Of a stretch of 54,297 bases of DNA, positions 45,727 through 53,166 are shown piece by piece. The notes under the pieces are model-generated. The model did no database searches. It worked only from the letters and a program-made list of their open reading frames with translations, and was not told where the DNA came from. The position numbers were made by a program, and so were the translations under genes. The stretch lies in assembly GCF_009377175.1 (NCBI RefSeq), contig NZ_VJZD01000033.1, positions 1-54,297 of the forward strand, in the 5' to 3' direction. The DNA comes from Streptomyces adustus. GTDB lineage: Bacteria; Actinomycetota; Actinomycetes; Streptomycetales; Streptomycetaceae. Positions within the stretch are counted from its first letter, which is position 1; each line of letters begins with the position of its first letter.

Positions 45727-48555
45727 ATGGAGTCCACGGGATGCTCCTCGGTGAACGGAGCGGAGTCCGCCTCGGCGAAGGGAGCAGGGACCGTGATCGT
45801 GGGGCGAGGAGCCGAGCGGGAGCGGCTGCGCGGCCTGGTGAGCGGTGCGCGTCTGGGGCACAGCGGCTCGCTCGTGCTGCGCGGTCCGGGCGGCATCGGC
45901 AGAACCGCCCTGCTGGACGACCTGGCGCACGACGTCCCCCCGCAGGTGCGGGTGCTGCGGGCCGCGGGGGTCGAGAGCGAGGCCGAGCTGCCCTGGGCCG
46001 GGCTGCACCAGGTGCTGCGGCCGCTGCTGCCCGGTCTGCACGAGCTGCCCGAACCGCAGGCCGTGGCGTTGCGGGCCGCGTTCGGGCTCGGGCCGGACAC
46101 CGTCGACCCCTTCTTCCTCTCCCTGGGCGCGCTGTCCCTGCTGTCGCGGGCCGGCGCGGACGGTCCCGCCGCGCTGCTCGTGGACGACGCGCAGTGGCTG
46201 GACCCCGCCTCGGCCGATGTGCTGCTCTTCATCGCCCGACGGCTGGAGACCGAGGGCCTGGCCATGGTGTTCGCCGCCCGTGACGGCTCCCGCCCCTTCG
46301 CCGCACCGGACCTGCCCGGCATCGTGCTGGGCCCGCTGACGCCCGACGACGCCGAGGCCCTGCTGGACCGTACGGCTCCGCAGGCGGTCCGCAGCGTACG
46401 GCGGCGCATCCTGCGCGAGGCGGAGGGCAGCCCGCTCGCCCTGCACGCGCTGCCGGCGGCGCTCACCACCGCCCAGCTGCGCGGCGGTTCGCCGCTGCCC
46501 GACCATCTGCCCCTCGAACCCCGGCTGCGGCAGATCCACCTCGACAGCGCGGCCGGGGTCGCCGAGCGGCACGGCGAGGTGCTCCTGCTGGCGGTGCTCC
46601 AGGACGACGGGGACCTCACCGCGATCCTCACCGCCGCCGGTGACCGGGACGCGGCGACGGCCTCGCTGTACGCCGCGGCGGCCGCCGGCCTGATCGACCT
46701 GGACGAGCAACGGGTGCACTTCCGCCACCCGCTGGTCCGTTCCGCGCTCTACCAGGCGGCGCCCCTGGGTGCCCGCCATGCCGCGCACCGGGCCCTGGCC
46801 CGGATCCTCGACGAGGACGACGACCGCCGGGTCTGGCATCTCGCCGCTTCCACGGTGGGCCAGGACGACACCGTCGCCGGGCTCCTGGCGGACTGCGGCA
46901 CCCGCTCCCGTCAGGCGGGCCGCCCCGTGACCGCGGGCCGGGCCCTGCGCCGCGCCGCCCTGTTCGCCACCTCGCCCCGGACGCGTGCCCGGTGGCTCAC
47001 CGATGCCGCCGCCTGCGCCTGGGACACGGCCGAACCCGCCCAGGCCCGCGCCCTGCTGGACGAGGCCGAGGACCTGACCCGCGAGCCGGCCGTCCGGGCC
47101 CGTGCGGCCCGGGTGCACGGCACCATGACCCTCGCCGCGGGCAATCCGGCCCATGCCGTGCGCACCCTCCTGGACGGCGCGCGGCTCGTCCTCGACGACG
47201 ATCCCCACCTCGCGGAGGAGCTGCTGGTGACGGCCGCCCGCGCCGCGTGGGCCGCGAACCGCCCGCGGGAGCTGGCGAGGACGGCGCTCCTGATGGAGCG
47301 CACAGGCCCGGCCACCGGCCGCACCCCGGACCACTTCCGCGCGCGGCTGCGCCGGCTCGCCGGTCCCGGCTCCCCCGGCGCGGCACCGGGCGCGGGCGGG
47401 AGCGGGGGCGGGATCGGCCGTGTGGTGCCGTCCTGGACCTGGTGGCTTTCGGACTTCCTGCCGTTCTTCACGGGCGAGACCGAATCCGCGTCGGAGGCCC
47501 TGCGGCAGGCGGTCGCGGCCGTGCGCAGGAACGGCGCCACGGGGGCGCTGCCGCTGACGGTGCTGCCCCTGGTCTCGCTCCAGCTGGTCACCGGGCAGTG
47601 GACCGCGGCGGCGGCCCACGCCCGCGAGGCGCTCGCGGCCGCCGACGAGTCCGGCCAGTTCGCCGCCGCCGCCCAGCTGCGCGCCGTCCTCGCCTGGACC
47701 GCCGCCGTGCACGGCGAGGGTGCCGAGTGCCGGGCGCTCGCCGACGAGGTCCTCGCCGTCGCCGGGCCGCGTGAGAGCGCCGCCGCCCTCGCGCTCGTCC
47801 ACTGGGCCCTCGGGCTGAACGCGCTGGCCGAGGGCAACGCGGCGGGCGCGGCCCGGCTGCTGCGCGAGGTCACCACGCCGGGCGCGCCCGCGGAGCACTT
47901 CGCGATCAGCCGGCTCGTGCTGCCCGACCTGGTCGAGGCCTGTGCACGGGCCGGGGAGACCGGGCCCGCCCGCGCTGCCCTGGAGCGGTTCGAACGCTGG
48001 GCCGCGCGGGCCGACGTGCCGGTCCTTCGCGCGGCATGGCTGCGCTGCCGGGCGCTGCTCGCCGAGGGCGAAGGTGCGAGCACCCCGGAGCGGGTGGACG
48101 CGCTGTTCGGCGCGGCGCTCGACGCGGCCGCCCCGTCGCCGTTCGAGGCCGGACGCACCCATCTGCTGTACGGGGAGTGGCTGCGGCGGGCGCGTCGTAT
48201 CAAATCCGCCCGGGACCAGCTGCACCAGGCGCTGCGTCTCTTCCGCGGCGCGGGGGCGGCCCCCTGGGCGGACATGGCGTCGGAGGAGCTGCGGGCGGCC
48301 GGTGAGCAGATCGAGAAGCCGGCCGGCGGGCACGCGGACACGCGGGCCGGTCTCACGCCGAGGGAGAGCCAGATAGTGCGGCTCGCCGCCGAGGGCAAGA
48401 CCAACAGCGACATCGCCCGGCAGCTGTTCCTCAGTCCCCGGACCGTGGGGCACCACCTCTACAAGGTGTTCCCCAAACTGGGGATCACGTCGCGGCATCA
48501 GCTGCGCACGCTGCGTCTGGACGTGCCGCACGCTCCGGCCGCCGACCGCGCGTAG
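45727..48555 (+). CDS. LAL-type (large ATP-binding LuxR) transcriptional regulator
   Basis: 942 residues, ATG at 45727 with GGGAGG upstream. The N-terminal AAA_16 ATPase has Walker A GPGGIGRTALL around residues 54-60, where the usual GKT/GKS lysine is Arg, and Walker B AALLVDDAQWLD. A long helical TPR-like region follows, with a Gly/Ser-rich insertion near residue 560. The C-terminal LuxR helix-turn-helix is LTPRESQIVRLAAEGKTNSD, IARQLFLSPRTVGHHLYKVF. LAL proteins are pathway-specific activators in many streptomycete natural-product clusters, and this one lies next to the peptide cluster, converging on its dehydrogenase gene. Confidence 0.92.
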   Translation: MESTGCSSVNGAESASAKGAGTVIVGRGAERERLRGLVSGARLGHSGSLVLRGPGGIGRTALLDDLAHDVPPQVRVLRAAGVESEAELPWAGLHQVLRPLLPGLHELPEPQAVALRAAFGLGPDTVDPFFLSLGALSLLSRAGADGPAALLVDDAQWLDPASADVLLFIARRLETEGLAMVFAARDGSRPFAAPDLPGIVLGPLTPDDAEALLDRTAPQAVRSVRRRILREAEGSPLALHALPAALTTAQLRGGSPLPDHLPLEPRLRQIHLDSAAGVAERHGEVLLLAVLQDDGDLTAILTAAGDRDAATASLYAAAAAGLIDLDEQRVHFRHPLVRSALYQAAPLGARHAAHRALARILDEDDDRRVWHLAASTVGQDDTVAGLLADCGTRSRQAGRPVTAGRALRRAALFATSPRTRARWLTDAAACAWDTAEPAQARALLDEAEDLTREPAVRARAARVHGTMTLAAGNPAHAVRTLLDGARLVLDDDPHLAEELLVTAARAAWAANRPRELARTALLMERTGPATGRTPDHFRARLRRLAGPGSPGAAPGAGGSGGGIGRVVPSWTWWLSDFLPFFTGETESASEALRQAVAAVRRNGATGALPLTVLPLVSLQLVTGQWTAAAAHAREALAAADESGQFAAAAQLRAVLAWTAAVHGEGAECRALADEVLAVAGPRESAAALALVHWALGLNALAEGNAAGAARLLREVTTPGAPAEHFAISRLVLPDLVEACARAGETGPARAALERFERWAARADVPVLRAAWLRCRALLAEGEGASTPERVDALFGAALDAAAPSPFEAGRTHLLYGEWLRRARRIKSARDQLHQALRLFRGAGAAPWADMASEELRAAGEQIEKPAGGHADTRAGLTPRESQIVRLAAEGKTNSDIARQLFLSPRTVGHHLYKVFPKLGITSRHQLRTLRLDVPHAPAADRA

Positions 48556-48606
48556 CCCCGGTGTGGCCCGGCTCGGCCCCGAGGGCCGGGCCCGCCGAAG
48601 GAGGAA

Positions 48607-48647
48607 CCCCCGTTCCGGCACGTCGTGATGACGGTGCGGAACGGGGG
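48607..48647. terminator. Bidirectional terminator between regulator and dehydrogenase
   Basis: cccccgttccg (48607-48617) pairs with cggaacggggg (48637-48647), extended by gcac/gtgc inside. It is positioned between the convergent stop codons at 48555 and 48671. Confidence 0.75.
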
Positions 48648-48670
48648 CTCGCCGGTTTCCGTGGCGGCTC

Positions 48671-49771
48671 TCAGCCCGGGTACAGGTCGGCTCGCCGGAA
48701 GGCGTCCAGGTCGGCGCCGTACTCGGTCTCCGGCTCCTCGTCGGGGAGGCCGGCGGCGAGGACGTAGAGGAGGGTTTCGCCGATGCCGTCCACCCCGAGG
48801 GCGTCCTCGGCCTCCTCGTCCCGGAAGGCCAGCGTCTGGAAGGGCCCGAGGCCCAGGGCGGTGGCGGTGAGGGCGAAGGTCTGGCCGAGGTGGCCGGCGT
48901 TCGTGAGCATGACCCGGTAGGCGCGGGGCGCCCGGTACTTGCTGCTCATGCGTTCGATCACGCCGGTGACGAACACGGTCATCGCCGCCTCGCCGATCGC
49001 CGTCTGGTCGCAGCACAGGTGTGCGGCCTGTTCGCGGGTGAAGCCGTCGTCCAGGAGTTCCAGGGAGTGCTCCAGGACGTTGTAGTGGTAGAGGCCGGGC
49101 GCCACGCCCTCGGCGGCGAACACGGCGACGTACGCCTCGAGTTCCTGGCGTGCGCCGCCGGCCGCGCTGGTCCGTTTCATCAGGGCGCCGAAGTCCTGGC
49201 CGTCGAGGAACTCGCTCGGGCCGAAGACCATGGCGAGCAGCTGGGACAGCCGTGTCAGGGGCAGCGCGGTGCGCCGGAAGCTGCGGTGGGTGCGGCGGCG
49301 GTACAGGGTGCCGACGAAGGGGGCGTCCAGGTCGGGCGGGACGCGGGGCAGCAGGATCCGGTCGGCGTCCGGGTAGTGCTTGAAGAGCGCCGAGCGCTTC
49401 CCGGCCCGGAACTCGTCGTTGATCTCGGGCGATTCGGTGTAGTCGGCGTGCTTGCTGGAGAAGTGCAGGGCGGCCGCCTCCGGCGACCAGGTCTGCCAGT
49501 GTTCGGCGAGCCGGTCGTCGCGTTCGCTCTCGTCGGGGGCGACGAGGAAGCCGTAGGAGTGGAGTTGCCGTACCGCCGCGCGGCAGGATTCCGGGTCGTA
49601 GTCGGGAAAGGCCGAGACGGCGTCCTCCTCCGACGTCCAGTCGGTGAACGCGGCGAGTATGTCGGCCGCGCCCGTCGCGAGCGAGATCTGGGTGCCGGTG
49701 AGGTAGTTCTGGATGACGAAGGAACCGTCGAGCCAGTAGCAGACGATGTTGTGCGCGCGCCGGAGCAGCAT
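48671..49771 (-). CDS. SagB-type flavin dehydrogenase with N-terminal peptide-recognition-like domain
   Basis: 366 residues from ATG at 49771 with GAGGAG upstream. Residues 1-95 look like the winged-helix RRE/PqqD-like domain of SagB proteins (NYLTGTQISLATGAADILAA, PESCRAAVRQLHSYGFLV). Residues 125-360 are the nitroreductase-fold FMN enzyme: YRRRTHRSFRRTALPLTRLS as FMN-binding start, GLYHYNVLEHSLELL, MLTNAGHLGQTFALTATALG and LGLGPFQTLAFRDEEAE. In known RiPP pathways SagB oxidises azolines made by a YcaO cyclodehydratase to azoles. No YcaO is in view and the adjacent peptide has no Cys, so another oxidation is likely. Transcribed right after a 22-codon peptide gene and its hairpin. Confidence 0.85.
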   Translation of the reverse strand: MLLRRAHNIVCYWLDGSFVIQNYLTGTQISLATGAADILAAFTDWTSEEDAVSAFPDYDPESCRAAVRQLHSYGFLVAPDESERDDRLAEHWQTWSPEAAALHFSSKHADYTESPEINDEFRAGKRSALFKHYPDADRILLPRVPPDLDAPFVGTLYRRRTHRSFRRTALPLTRLSQLLAMVFGPSEFLDGQDFGALMKRTSAAGGARQELEAYVAVFAAEGVAPGLYHYNVLEHSLELLDDGFTREQAAHLCCDQTAIGEAAMTVFVTGVIERMSSKYRAPRAYRVMLTNAGHLGQTFALTATALGLGPFQTLAFRDEEAEDALGVDGIGETLLYVLAAGLPDEEPETEYGADLDAFRRADLYPG

Positions 49772-49788
49772 GGATTCTCCTCGGAATG

Positions 49789-49819
49789 GCCGGGGGCCGA
49801 CAGGAAGTCGGCCCCCGGC
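49789..49819 (-). terminator. 13-bp GC hairpin between peptide gene and dehydrogenase gene
   Basis: gccgggggccgac (49789-49801) and gtcggcccccggc (49807-49819) form a perfect 13-bp stem with a 5-base loop, 18 bases after the peptide stop and 18 before the dehydrogenase start. No T-run. It may attenuate transcription or protect the upstream message, giving more peptide than enzyme. Confidence 0.75.
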
Positions 49820-49836
49820 TGGCCGTTCGTGATGCG

Positions 49837-49905
49837 TCAGCGCTGGTAGTGAACCTTGATGGTGCGGGCGGAAACCGGCTTCGCGGACAGCTCGATCTTC
49901 TTCAT
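49837..49905 (-). CDS. 22-residue peptide gene, copy 1 (candidate precursor peptide)
   Basis: 22 codons plus TGA, ATG at 49905, ribosome site GAGAGGAG about nine bases before. The peptide starts MKKIELSAKPVSA and ends RTIKVHYQR: strongly basic, no Cys, two Ser, one Thr, single His and Tyr near the C-terminus. Copy 2 at 50420 encodes exactly the same peptide. MKKIEL resembles a leader start and the C-terminal half would then be the core, but cleavage cannot be placed. Alternative: a leader-peptide attenuator; against this, it has no run of one codon and the sequence is kept at the amino-acid level. No family was recognised. It leads the dehydrogenase operon. Confidence 0.8.
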   Translation of the reverse strand: MKKIELSAKPVSARTIKVHYQR

Positions 49906-49922
49906 GGTGTGCTCCTCTCGAT

Positions 49923-49942
49923 GGGTGAGCCCGTCTGGCTCG
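49923..49942 (-). promoter_or_regulatory. Palindromic leader element, left side
   Basis: gggtgagcccgtctggctcg contains gagcc/ggctc as a 5-bp inverted repeat and is an 18/20 match to the reverse complement of 50309-50328. It is thus a mirrored element in front of each peptide gene, 17 bp before this ATG. It may be a 5'-UTR hairpin or regulator site. Confidence 0.5.
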
Positions 49943-50188
49943 CCATCCAGTAGAGCCGGGTGGTCAGGTCGTCGGTATCGGTCGCCCGACCGGTCCTGCC
50001 GGACCGTTCGCGCCGGTGGTCGACGGACGGGCGGACGGGGAAATGACGAGCGGCGGTCGCCGGTCGGCTTCAGGACGAAAGGAGCGGGAGCAAAAAGGCC
50101 CGCCGAGGCCTTCCGCCAGAGCCGGCGGCCGGCCCGCCGCGCCGGCGCGACATTGCCCGCCGGGCCGGTGGATCGCAGGAACCCGCAG

Positions 50189-50215
50189 GTGAAGGGCCTC
50201 GGATCGGCCCTTCAC
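50189..50215. terminator. Perfect hairpin in the middle of the divergent spacer
   Basis: gtgaagggcc (50189-50198) and ggcccttcac (50206-50215), 10-bp stem with a 7-base loop. It lies between the two peptide genes, where promoters rather than terminators are expected. The rest of 49906-50419 has no convincing protein gene. Confidence 0.6.
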
Positions 50216-50308
50216 CCGACTGTCCGTCACCCCACCACCGGCATCCGGCAGTCAGTACCAGTCGGGTGACCGATGCCGACCGGCTTACCTCCCGGCTCTA
50301 CTTGGTGT

Positions 50309-50328
50309 CGAGCCGAACGGGCTCACCC
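50309..50328 (+). promoter_or_regulatory. Palindromic leader element, right side
   Basis: cgagccgaacgggctcaccc, mirrored counterpart of 49923-49942, here 91 bp before the peptide ATG because extra repeat sequence lies between. Confidence 0.5.
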
Positions 50329-50331
50329 ACC

Positions 50332-50398
50332 GGATTCCCGGCGAATTCACCGGACGTGCTCGCCGAGCGCGCACCGACCGGATTCACCGGCCGAATCC
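50332..50398 (+). promoter_or_regulatory. Two imperfect palindromes before peptide gene 2
   Basis: ggattc-ccggc-gaattc (50332-50348) and ggattc-accggcc-gaatcc (50380-50398), the second a perfect 6-bp inverted repeat. They are 48 bp apart and lie 22-88 bp before the ATG. They have no counterpart on the left side, so the right operon may be under extra control. Confidence 0.4.
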
Positions 50399-50419
50399 AC
50401 TCACCGAGAGGCACCTCCC

Positions 50420-50488
50420 ATGAAGAAGATCGAGCTGTCCGCAAAGCCGGTTTCCGCCCGCACCATCAAGGTCCACTACCAGCGCTGA
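50420..50488 (+). CDS. 22-residue peptide gene, copy 2 (candidate precursor peptide)
   Basis: 22 codons plus TGA, ATG at 50420. The encoded peptide is identical to copy 1 at all 22 positions; DNA differs only at GCA/GCG (Ala8) and GTC/GTT (Val18). The ribosome site (gagaggcacctccc) differs from copy 1. It leads the rightward operon of acetyltransferase, phosphatase, ATP-grasp and kinase genes, separated from them by the same hairpin. Two copies on two operons would raise peptide dosage or couple peptide supply to each set of enzymes. Perfect protein identity implies selection on the peptide or recent gene conversion of the arms. Confidence 0.8.
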   Translation: MKKIELSAKPVSARTIKVHYQR

Positions 50489-50505
50489 CGCATCACGAAC
50501 GGCCA

Positions 50506-50536
50506 GCCGGGGGCCGACTTCCTGTCGGCCCCCGGC
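50506..50536 (+). terminator. 13-bp GC hairpin between peptide gene 2 and acetyltransferase gene
   Basis: gccgggggccgac (50506-50518) and gtcggcccccggc (50524-50536), identical to the left hairpin; 18 bases after the peptide stop and 29 before the GTG start of the next gene. Confidence 0.75.
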
Positions 50537-50564
50537 CATTCCGAGAAGAGTCAGAGGTCGCCCT

Positions 50565-51149
50565 GTGGAATTCGACGAACTCAGACGCCGGATGGCGGGC
50601 GGTGAACCGTACCTGGCCAGCGATCCGTCGCTGCGTCCGTACCGCAAACGGTGCGAAAGTCTGCTGGACCGCTTCAACGCCACCGCGCTCGCCGACCAGC
50701 CGGCCAGGGACGCGATCCTGCCCGAACTGCTGGGAGCGGTGGGGGCGGGGGTACGGATAGTGCCTCGATTCCTGTGTGAATTCGGGTTCTTCATCGAGAT
50801 CGGTGAACGGTCCCGGATCAATTTCGACGCGGTCCTCCTCGATTGTGCTCCGATCGTCATCGGGTCCGACGTCCGGATGGGTCCGCGCTGCCAGCTGTAC
50901 ACCGCCGACCACCCGCACGGCGCCGCCCTGCGGCACGGGATGTGGGAGAGCGCGAAGCCGATCCGCATCGAGGACGGCGTATGGCTCGGCGGCGGGGTGA
51001 CCGTCCTTCCGGGGGTCACGATCGGCGCCGACGCCGTCGTGGGAGCCGGCAGCGTGGTCACCGGGGATCTGCCGGCGAACGCCGTCGCCGTGGGCAATCC
51101 CGCGCGCGTGGTGCGGCTGGTGGACCAGGACGCGGAGCGGGCGTCATGA
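50565..51149 (+). CDS. Left-handed beta-helix (maltose/sugar O-acetyltransferase type) acetyltransferase
   Basis: 194 residues, GTG start at 50565 with AGAGG eight bases before. The N-terminal helical Mac domain (RMAGGEPYLASDPSLRPYRK) is followed by hexapeptide turns (IEIGERSRINFDAVLLDCAP, IVIGSDVRMGPRCQLYTADH). The catalytic His is in YTADHPH, and the family signature is IEDGVWLGGGVTVLPGVTIG then VGAGSVVTGDLPANAVAVG. It transfers acetyl from acetyl-CoA to a hydroxyl, usually of a sugar. In this operon it may tailor or protect the product. Stop overlaps the next start (ATGA). Confidence 0.88.
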   Translation: MEFDELRRRMAGGEPYLASDPSLRPYRKRCESLLDRFNATALADQPARDAILPELLGAVGAGVRIVPRFLCEFGFFIEIGERSRINFDAVLLDCAPIVIGSDVRMGPRCQLYTADHPHGAALRHGMWESAKPIRIEDGVWLGGGVTVLPGVTIGADAVVGAGSVVTGDLPANAVAVGNPARVVRLVDQDAERAS

Positions 51150-51877
51150 GAGCCACGGGCCCGAACCCCTCGTTCGACGCGGTGGTGTTCGACCTCGACG
51201 GAACCCTCATCGATTCGGTACGGCCGGACTTCCTGGCCTGCACGGCCCTGTTCGAGGAGTTCGGTGCGGCGTTCGTGCCGGAGTTCTGGGCCGAGCACGT
51301 GTGCGGCAACGCCGAAGGCTACCCGGCGCTGTTCGAGGTGCTCAGGGAGCGGGCCGGGACCGGCCGCACCGACGCGGAGCTCCAGGACCGGCTGCGCGCC
51401 CACTGGGAGCGGTTCTTCACCCCTGACCATGTCGTGCTGATGCCCGGCGTGTTCCCCCTGCTCGACGGTCTGCGCGCCGCGGGGAAACCCCTGGCCGTCG
51501 CGTCCTCGTCCGCAAGGGAGTGGGTCGAGCGCTGGCTCGGCCACTTCGGTCTGACGGACCGGTTCGCGGTGGTCGTGTCGGGGGACGAGGTCACCCGGCG
51601 CAAACCCGACCCGATGGCCCATCTCCGCGCGGCCGGCCGGCTGGGAGTGCCGGCGCGCCGGTGTGTCGCGGTGGAGGACTCGCCGACCGGTACGGCGGCG
51701 GCCCGGGCGGCCGGATGCACGGTCGTCGCGGTCCCGACCGCCCTCACCCGCCATCTCTCCCACCCGTGGGCCGACCACGTGGTGGCGGACCTGTTCGAGG
51801 CCCGACAGCTGCTCACGGACTCCGTCGTACGCCGGGCGGTGCCCGGCGGCCCCGTACTCCCTCTCCCGTCCCCGTGA
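51146..51877 (+). CDS. HAD-superfamily phosphatase (beta-phosphoglucomutase-like)
   Basis: 243 residues, starting in a 4-bp overlap with the acetyltransferase gene. Motif I FDLDGTLIDS with the nucleophile Asp, a helical cap (residues 30-90), motif II VASSSAREWVE, motif III Lys in RRKPDPMAHLRAAG and motif IV VEDSPTG. Fits phosphatases or phosphomutases of small sugar phosphates or antibiotic phosphates. With the kinase gene at the end of the operon it could form a phosphorylation/dephosphorylation pair acting on the product or an intermediate. Confidence 0.9.
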   Translation: MRATGPNPSFDAVVFDLDGTLIDSVRPDFLACTALFEEFGAAFVPEFWAEHVCGNAEGYPALFEVLRERAGTGRTDAELQDRLRAHWERFFTPDHVVLMPGVFPLLDGLRAAGKPLAVASSSAREWVERWLGHFGLTDRFAVVVSGDEVTRRKPDPMAHLRAAGRLGVPARRCVAVEDSPTGTAAARAAGCTVVAVPTALTRHLSHPWADHVVADLFEARQLLTDSVVRRAVPGGPVLPLPSP

Positions 51878-51899
51878 ACCCCAGTGAGGAAGAGCCACC

Positions 51900-53153
51900 A
51901 TGCTGAAAGGTCGCGTCGCGATCGTCGACCCGAGCCCCGTCGGCCCCACCGGCAACCTCGTCTCCGAGTTCGGCAAGGCCGGGTACGAGTGCGTCTACGT
52001 CCAGAGCACGCCCGTACGCCCGAAGATGTACGAGTCCCTGGTGCCCACCGGTTTCGTGGACGAGATCGTGCACGACGGGGACCTCGACAGGACGATCGGG
52101 CTGCTCGCCCGGCACGAGCCGGTCGCGGTGGTGCCGGACAGCGAGTTCGGCGTGCCCTTCGCGGATCTGCTGAGCGAACGGGCGGGGCTGCCGACGAACG
52201 GGACGGGGCTCAGCGCCGCGCGGCGCGACAAGTACCTGATGATCGAGACGGTCAAGGCGGCCGGCCTGCGCGGTGCCCGGCAACTGCTGGTCACGGACGC
52301 GGACGAGCTGGCGTCCTGGCACCGGGAGCTGGGCGGCCGGATCGTGATCAAGCCGCTGAGCAGCGCCGGCAGCCAGGGCGTGCACTACTGCGACACCCCC
52401 GAGCGGGCGGTGGAGGCCTACCGGTCCCTGATCGGTACGGAGAACATCTTCTCGATGCGCAACGACGCGGTCGTGGCCCAGGAGTACCTCGTCGGCACCG
52501 AGTACTCGGTCAACACCGTCAGCCGGGACGGCAGGCACCACCTGTGCGACATCTGGAAGGCGACGCAGATCACCGCGAACGGGGTCCTCGACCTCTGTGA
52601 CGGCCTCGTCCTGCTCCCGCACGAGGGCGAACGGGTCGAGACGGTGGTCGCCTACTGCGAGCGGGTGCTGGACGCCATGGGCATCCGCCACGGCCCCGCC
52701 CATCTCGACGTGAAGCTGACCCCGTCCGGGCCCTGCCTCATCGAGGTCGGCGCGCGGATGGGCGGCGGATGGACTGACCACTACGCGCGGATGGGCACCG
52801 GTGAGTCCCAGCTCAACTGGACGGTCGACGCCTACACCGCCCCGGAACGCTTCCTGGCACGACATCAGGAGCGCTACCGGATAAGGGAGTTCATCGCGGG
52901 TGCACCCCTGATCTCGCCGGTCGAGGGCACCCTGCGGGCGTACCGAGGGCTCGAGGAGCTGAAGCGTCTGGAGAGCTACCACGGGCTGCGGACGTTCGTG
53001 CAGCCCGGCGGCCGGATCGAACGGACCGTCGACGACCTCACCTATCCGCTGCTCGTCGAGCTGCGCCACGAGGTCCAGGACGTCGTCCTGCGCGACCTCG
53101 CCACCGTCCGCTACCTCGACGGCGAGCGCTTCTACGACGTCGAGCAGCCCTAG
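51900..53153 (+). CDS. ATP-grasp ligase (amino-acid/peptide ligase type)
   Basis: 417 residues, GAGGAAG upstream. Pre-ATP-grasp domain VAIVDPSPVGPTGNLVSEFG (residues 1-95), then the ATP-grasp fold. RDKYLMIETVKAAG starts the A-loop, the ATP-binding Lys and glycine loop are VIKPLSSAGSQGVHYCD, then VAQEYLVGTEYSVNTV, and the metal site is LDVKLTPSGPCLIEVGARMG. It resembles BacD/dapdiamide-type enzymes that activate a carboxylate as acyl phosphate and join it to an amine. Candidate step: ligation of an amino acid or of a peptide-derived fragment. Central to the rightward operon. Confidence 0.9.
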   Translation: MLKGRVAIVDPSPVGPTGNLVSEFGKAGYECVYVQSTPVRPKMYESLVPTGFVDEIVHDGDLDRTIGLLARHEPVAVVPDSEFGVPFADLLSERAGLPTNGTGLSAARRDKYLMIETVKAAGLRGARQLLVTDADELASWHRELGGRIVIKPLSSAGSQGVHYCDTPERAVEAYRSLIGTENIFSMRNDAVVAQEYLVGTEYSVNTVSRDGRHHLCDIWKATQITANGVLDLCDGLVLLPHEGERVETVVAYCERVLDAMGIRHGPAHLDVKLTPSGPCLIEVGARMGGGWTDHYARMGTGESQLNWTVDAYTAPERFLARHQERYRIREFIAGAPLISPVEGTLRAYRGLEELKRLESYHGLRTFVQPGGRIERTVDDLTYPLLVELRHEVQDVVLRDLATVRYLDGERFYDVEQP

Positions 53154-53166
53154 AGGGGAGAAGTCC

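Larger units (their letters stand above)
49780..49905 (-). repeat. Left arm of a 126-bp inverted repeat (peptide gene plus hairpin)
   Basis: Reverse complement of 50420-50545 with two mismatches, both silent third-codon positions inside the peptide gene (codons 8 and 18). The arm runs from the ATG through the stop, 17 untranslated bases and the hairpin, to ccgag. Outside, the sequences diverge into different ribosome sites and genes. Confidence 0.95.
50420..50545 (+). repeat. Right arm of the 126-bp inverted repeat
   Basis: Mirror of 49780-49905 with two mismatches; arms are separated by 514 bp. Such arms could undergo recombination, inverting the spacer and swapping the promoters of the two operons. 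Confidence 0.95.

Noticed and set aside
45304..48621. 1105-codon open frame on the minus strand
   Set aside because: It lies antisense to the LAL regulator, is Arg/Gly/Pro-rich with no domain, and is a typical shadow of a GC-rich gene.
49837..49905. Peptide as a classical amino-acid attenuator leader
   Set aside because: No run of one amino-acid codon, identical peptide kept in two operons with unlike enzymes; retained only as a secondary hypothesis.
49964..50230. 88-codon minus frame in the divergent spacer as a third peptide gene
   Set aside because: No ribosome site, Arg/Pro-rich composition, and the hairpin at 50189-50215 would lie inside it.
49856..50269. 137-codon plus frame over peptide gene 1 and the spacer
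   Set aside because: Starts antisense inside the peptide gene, has no ribosome site or domain, and would not be conserved if the spacer is regulatory.
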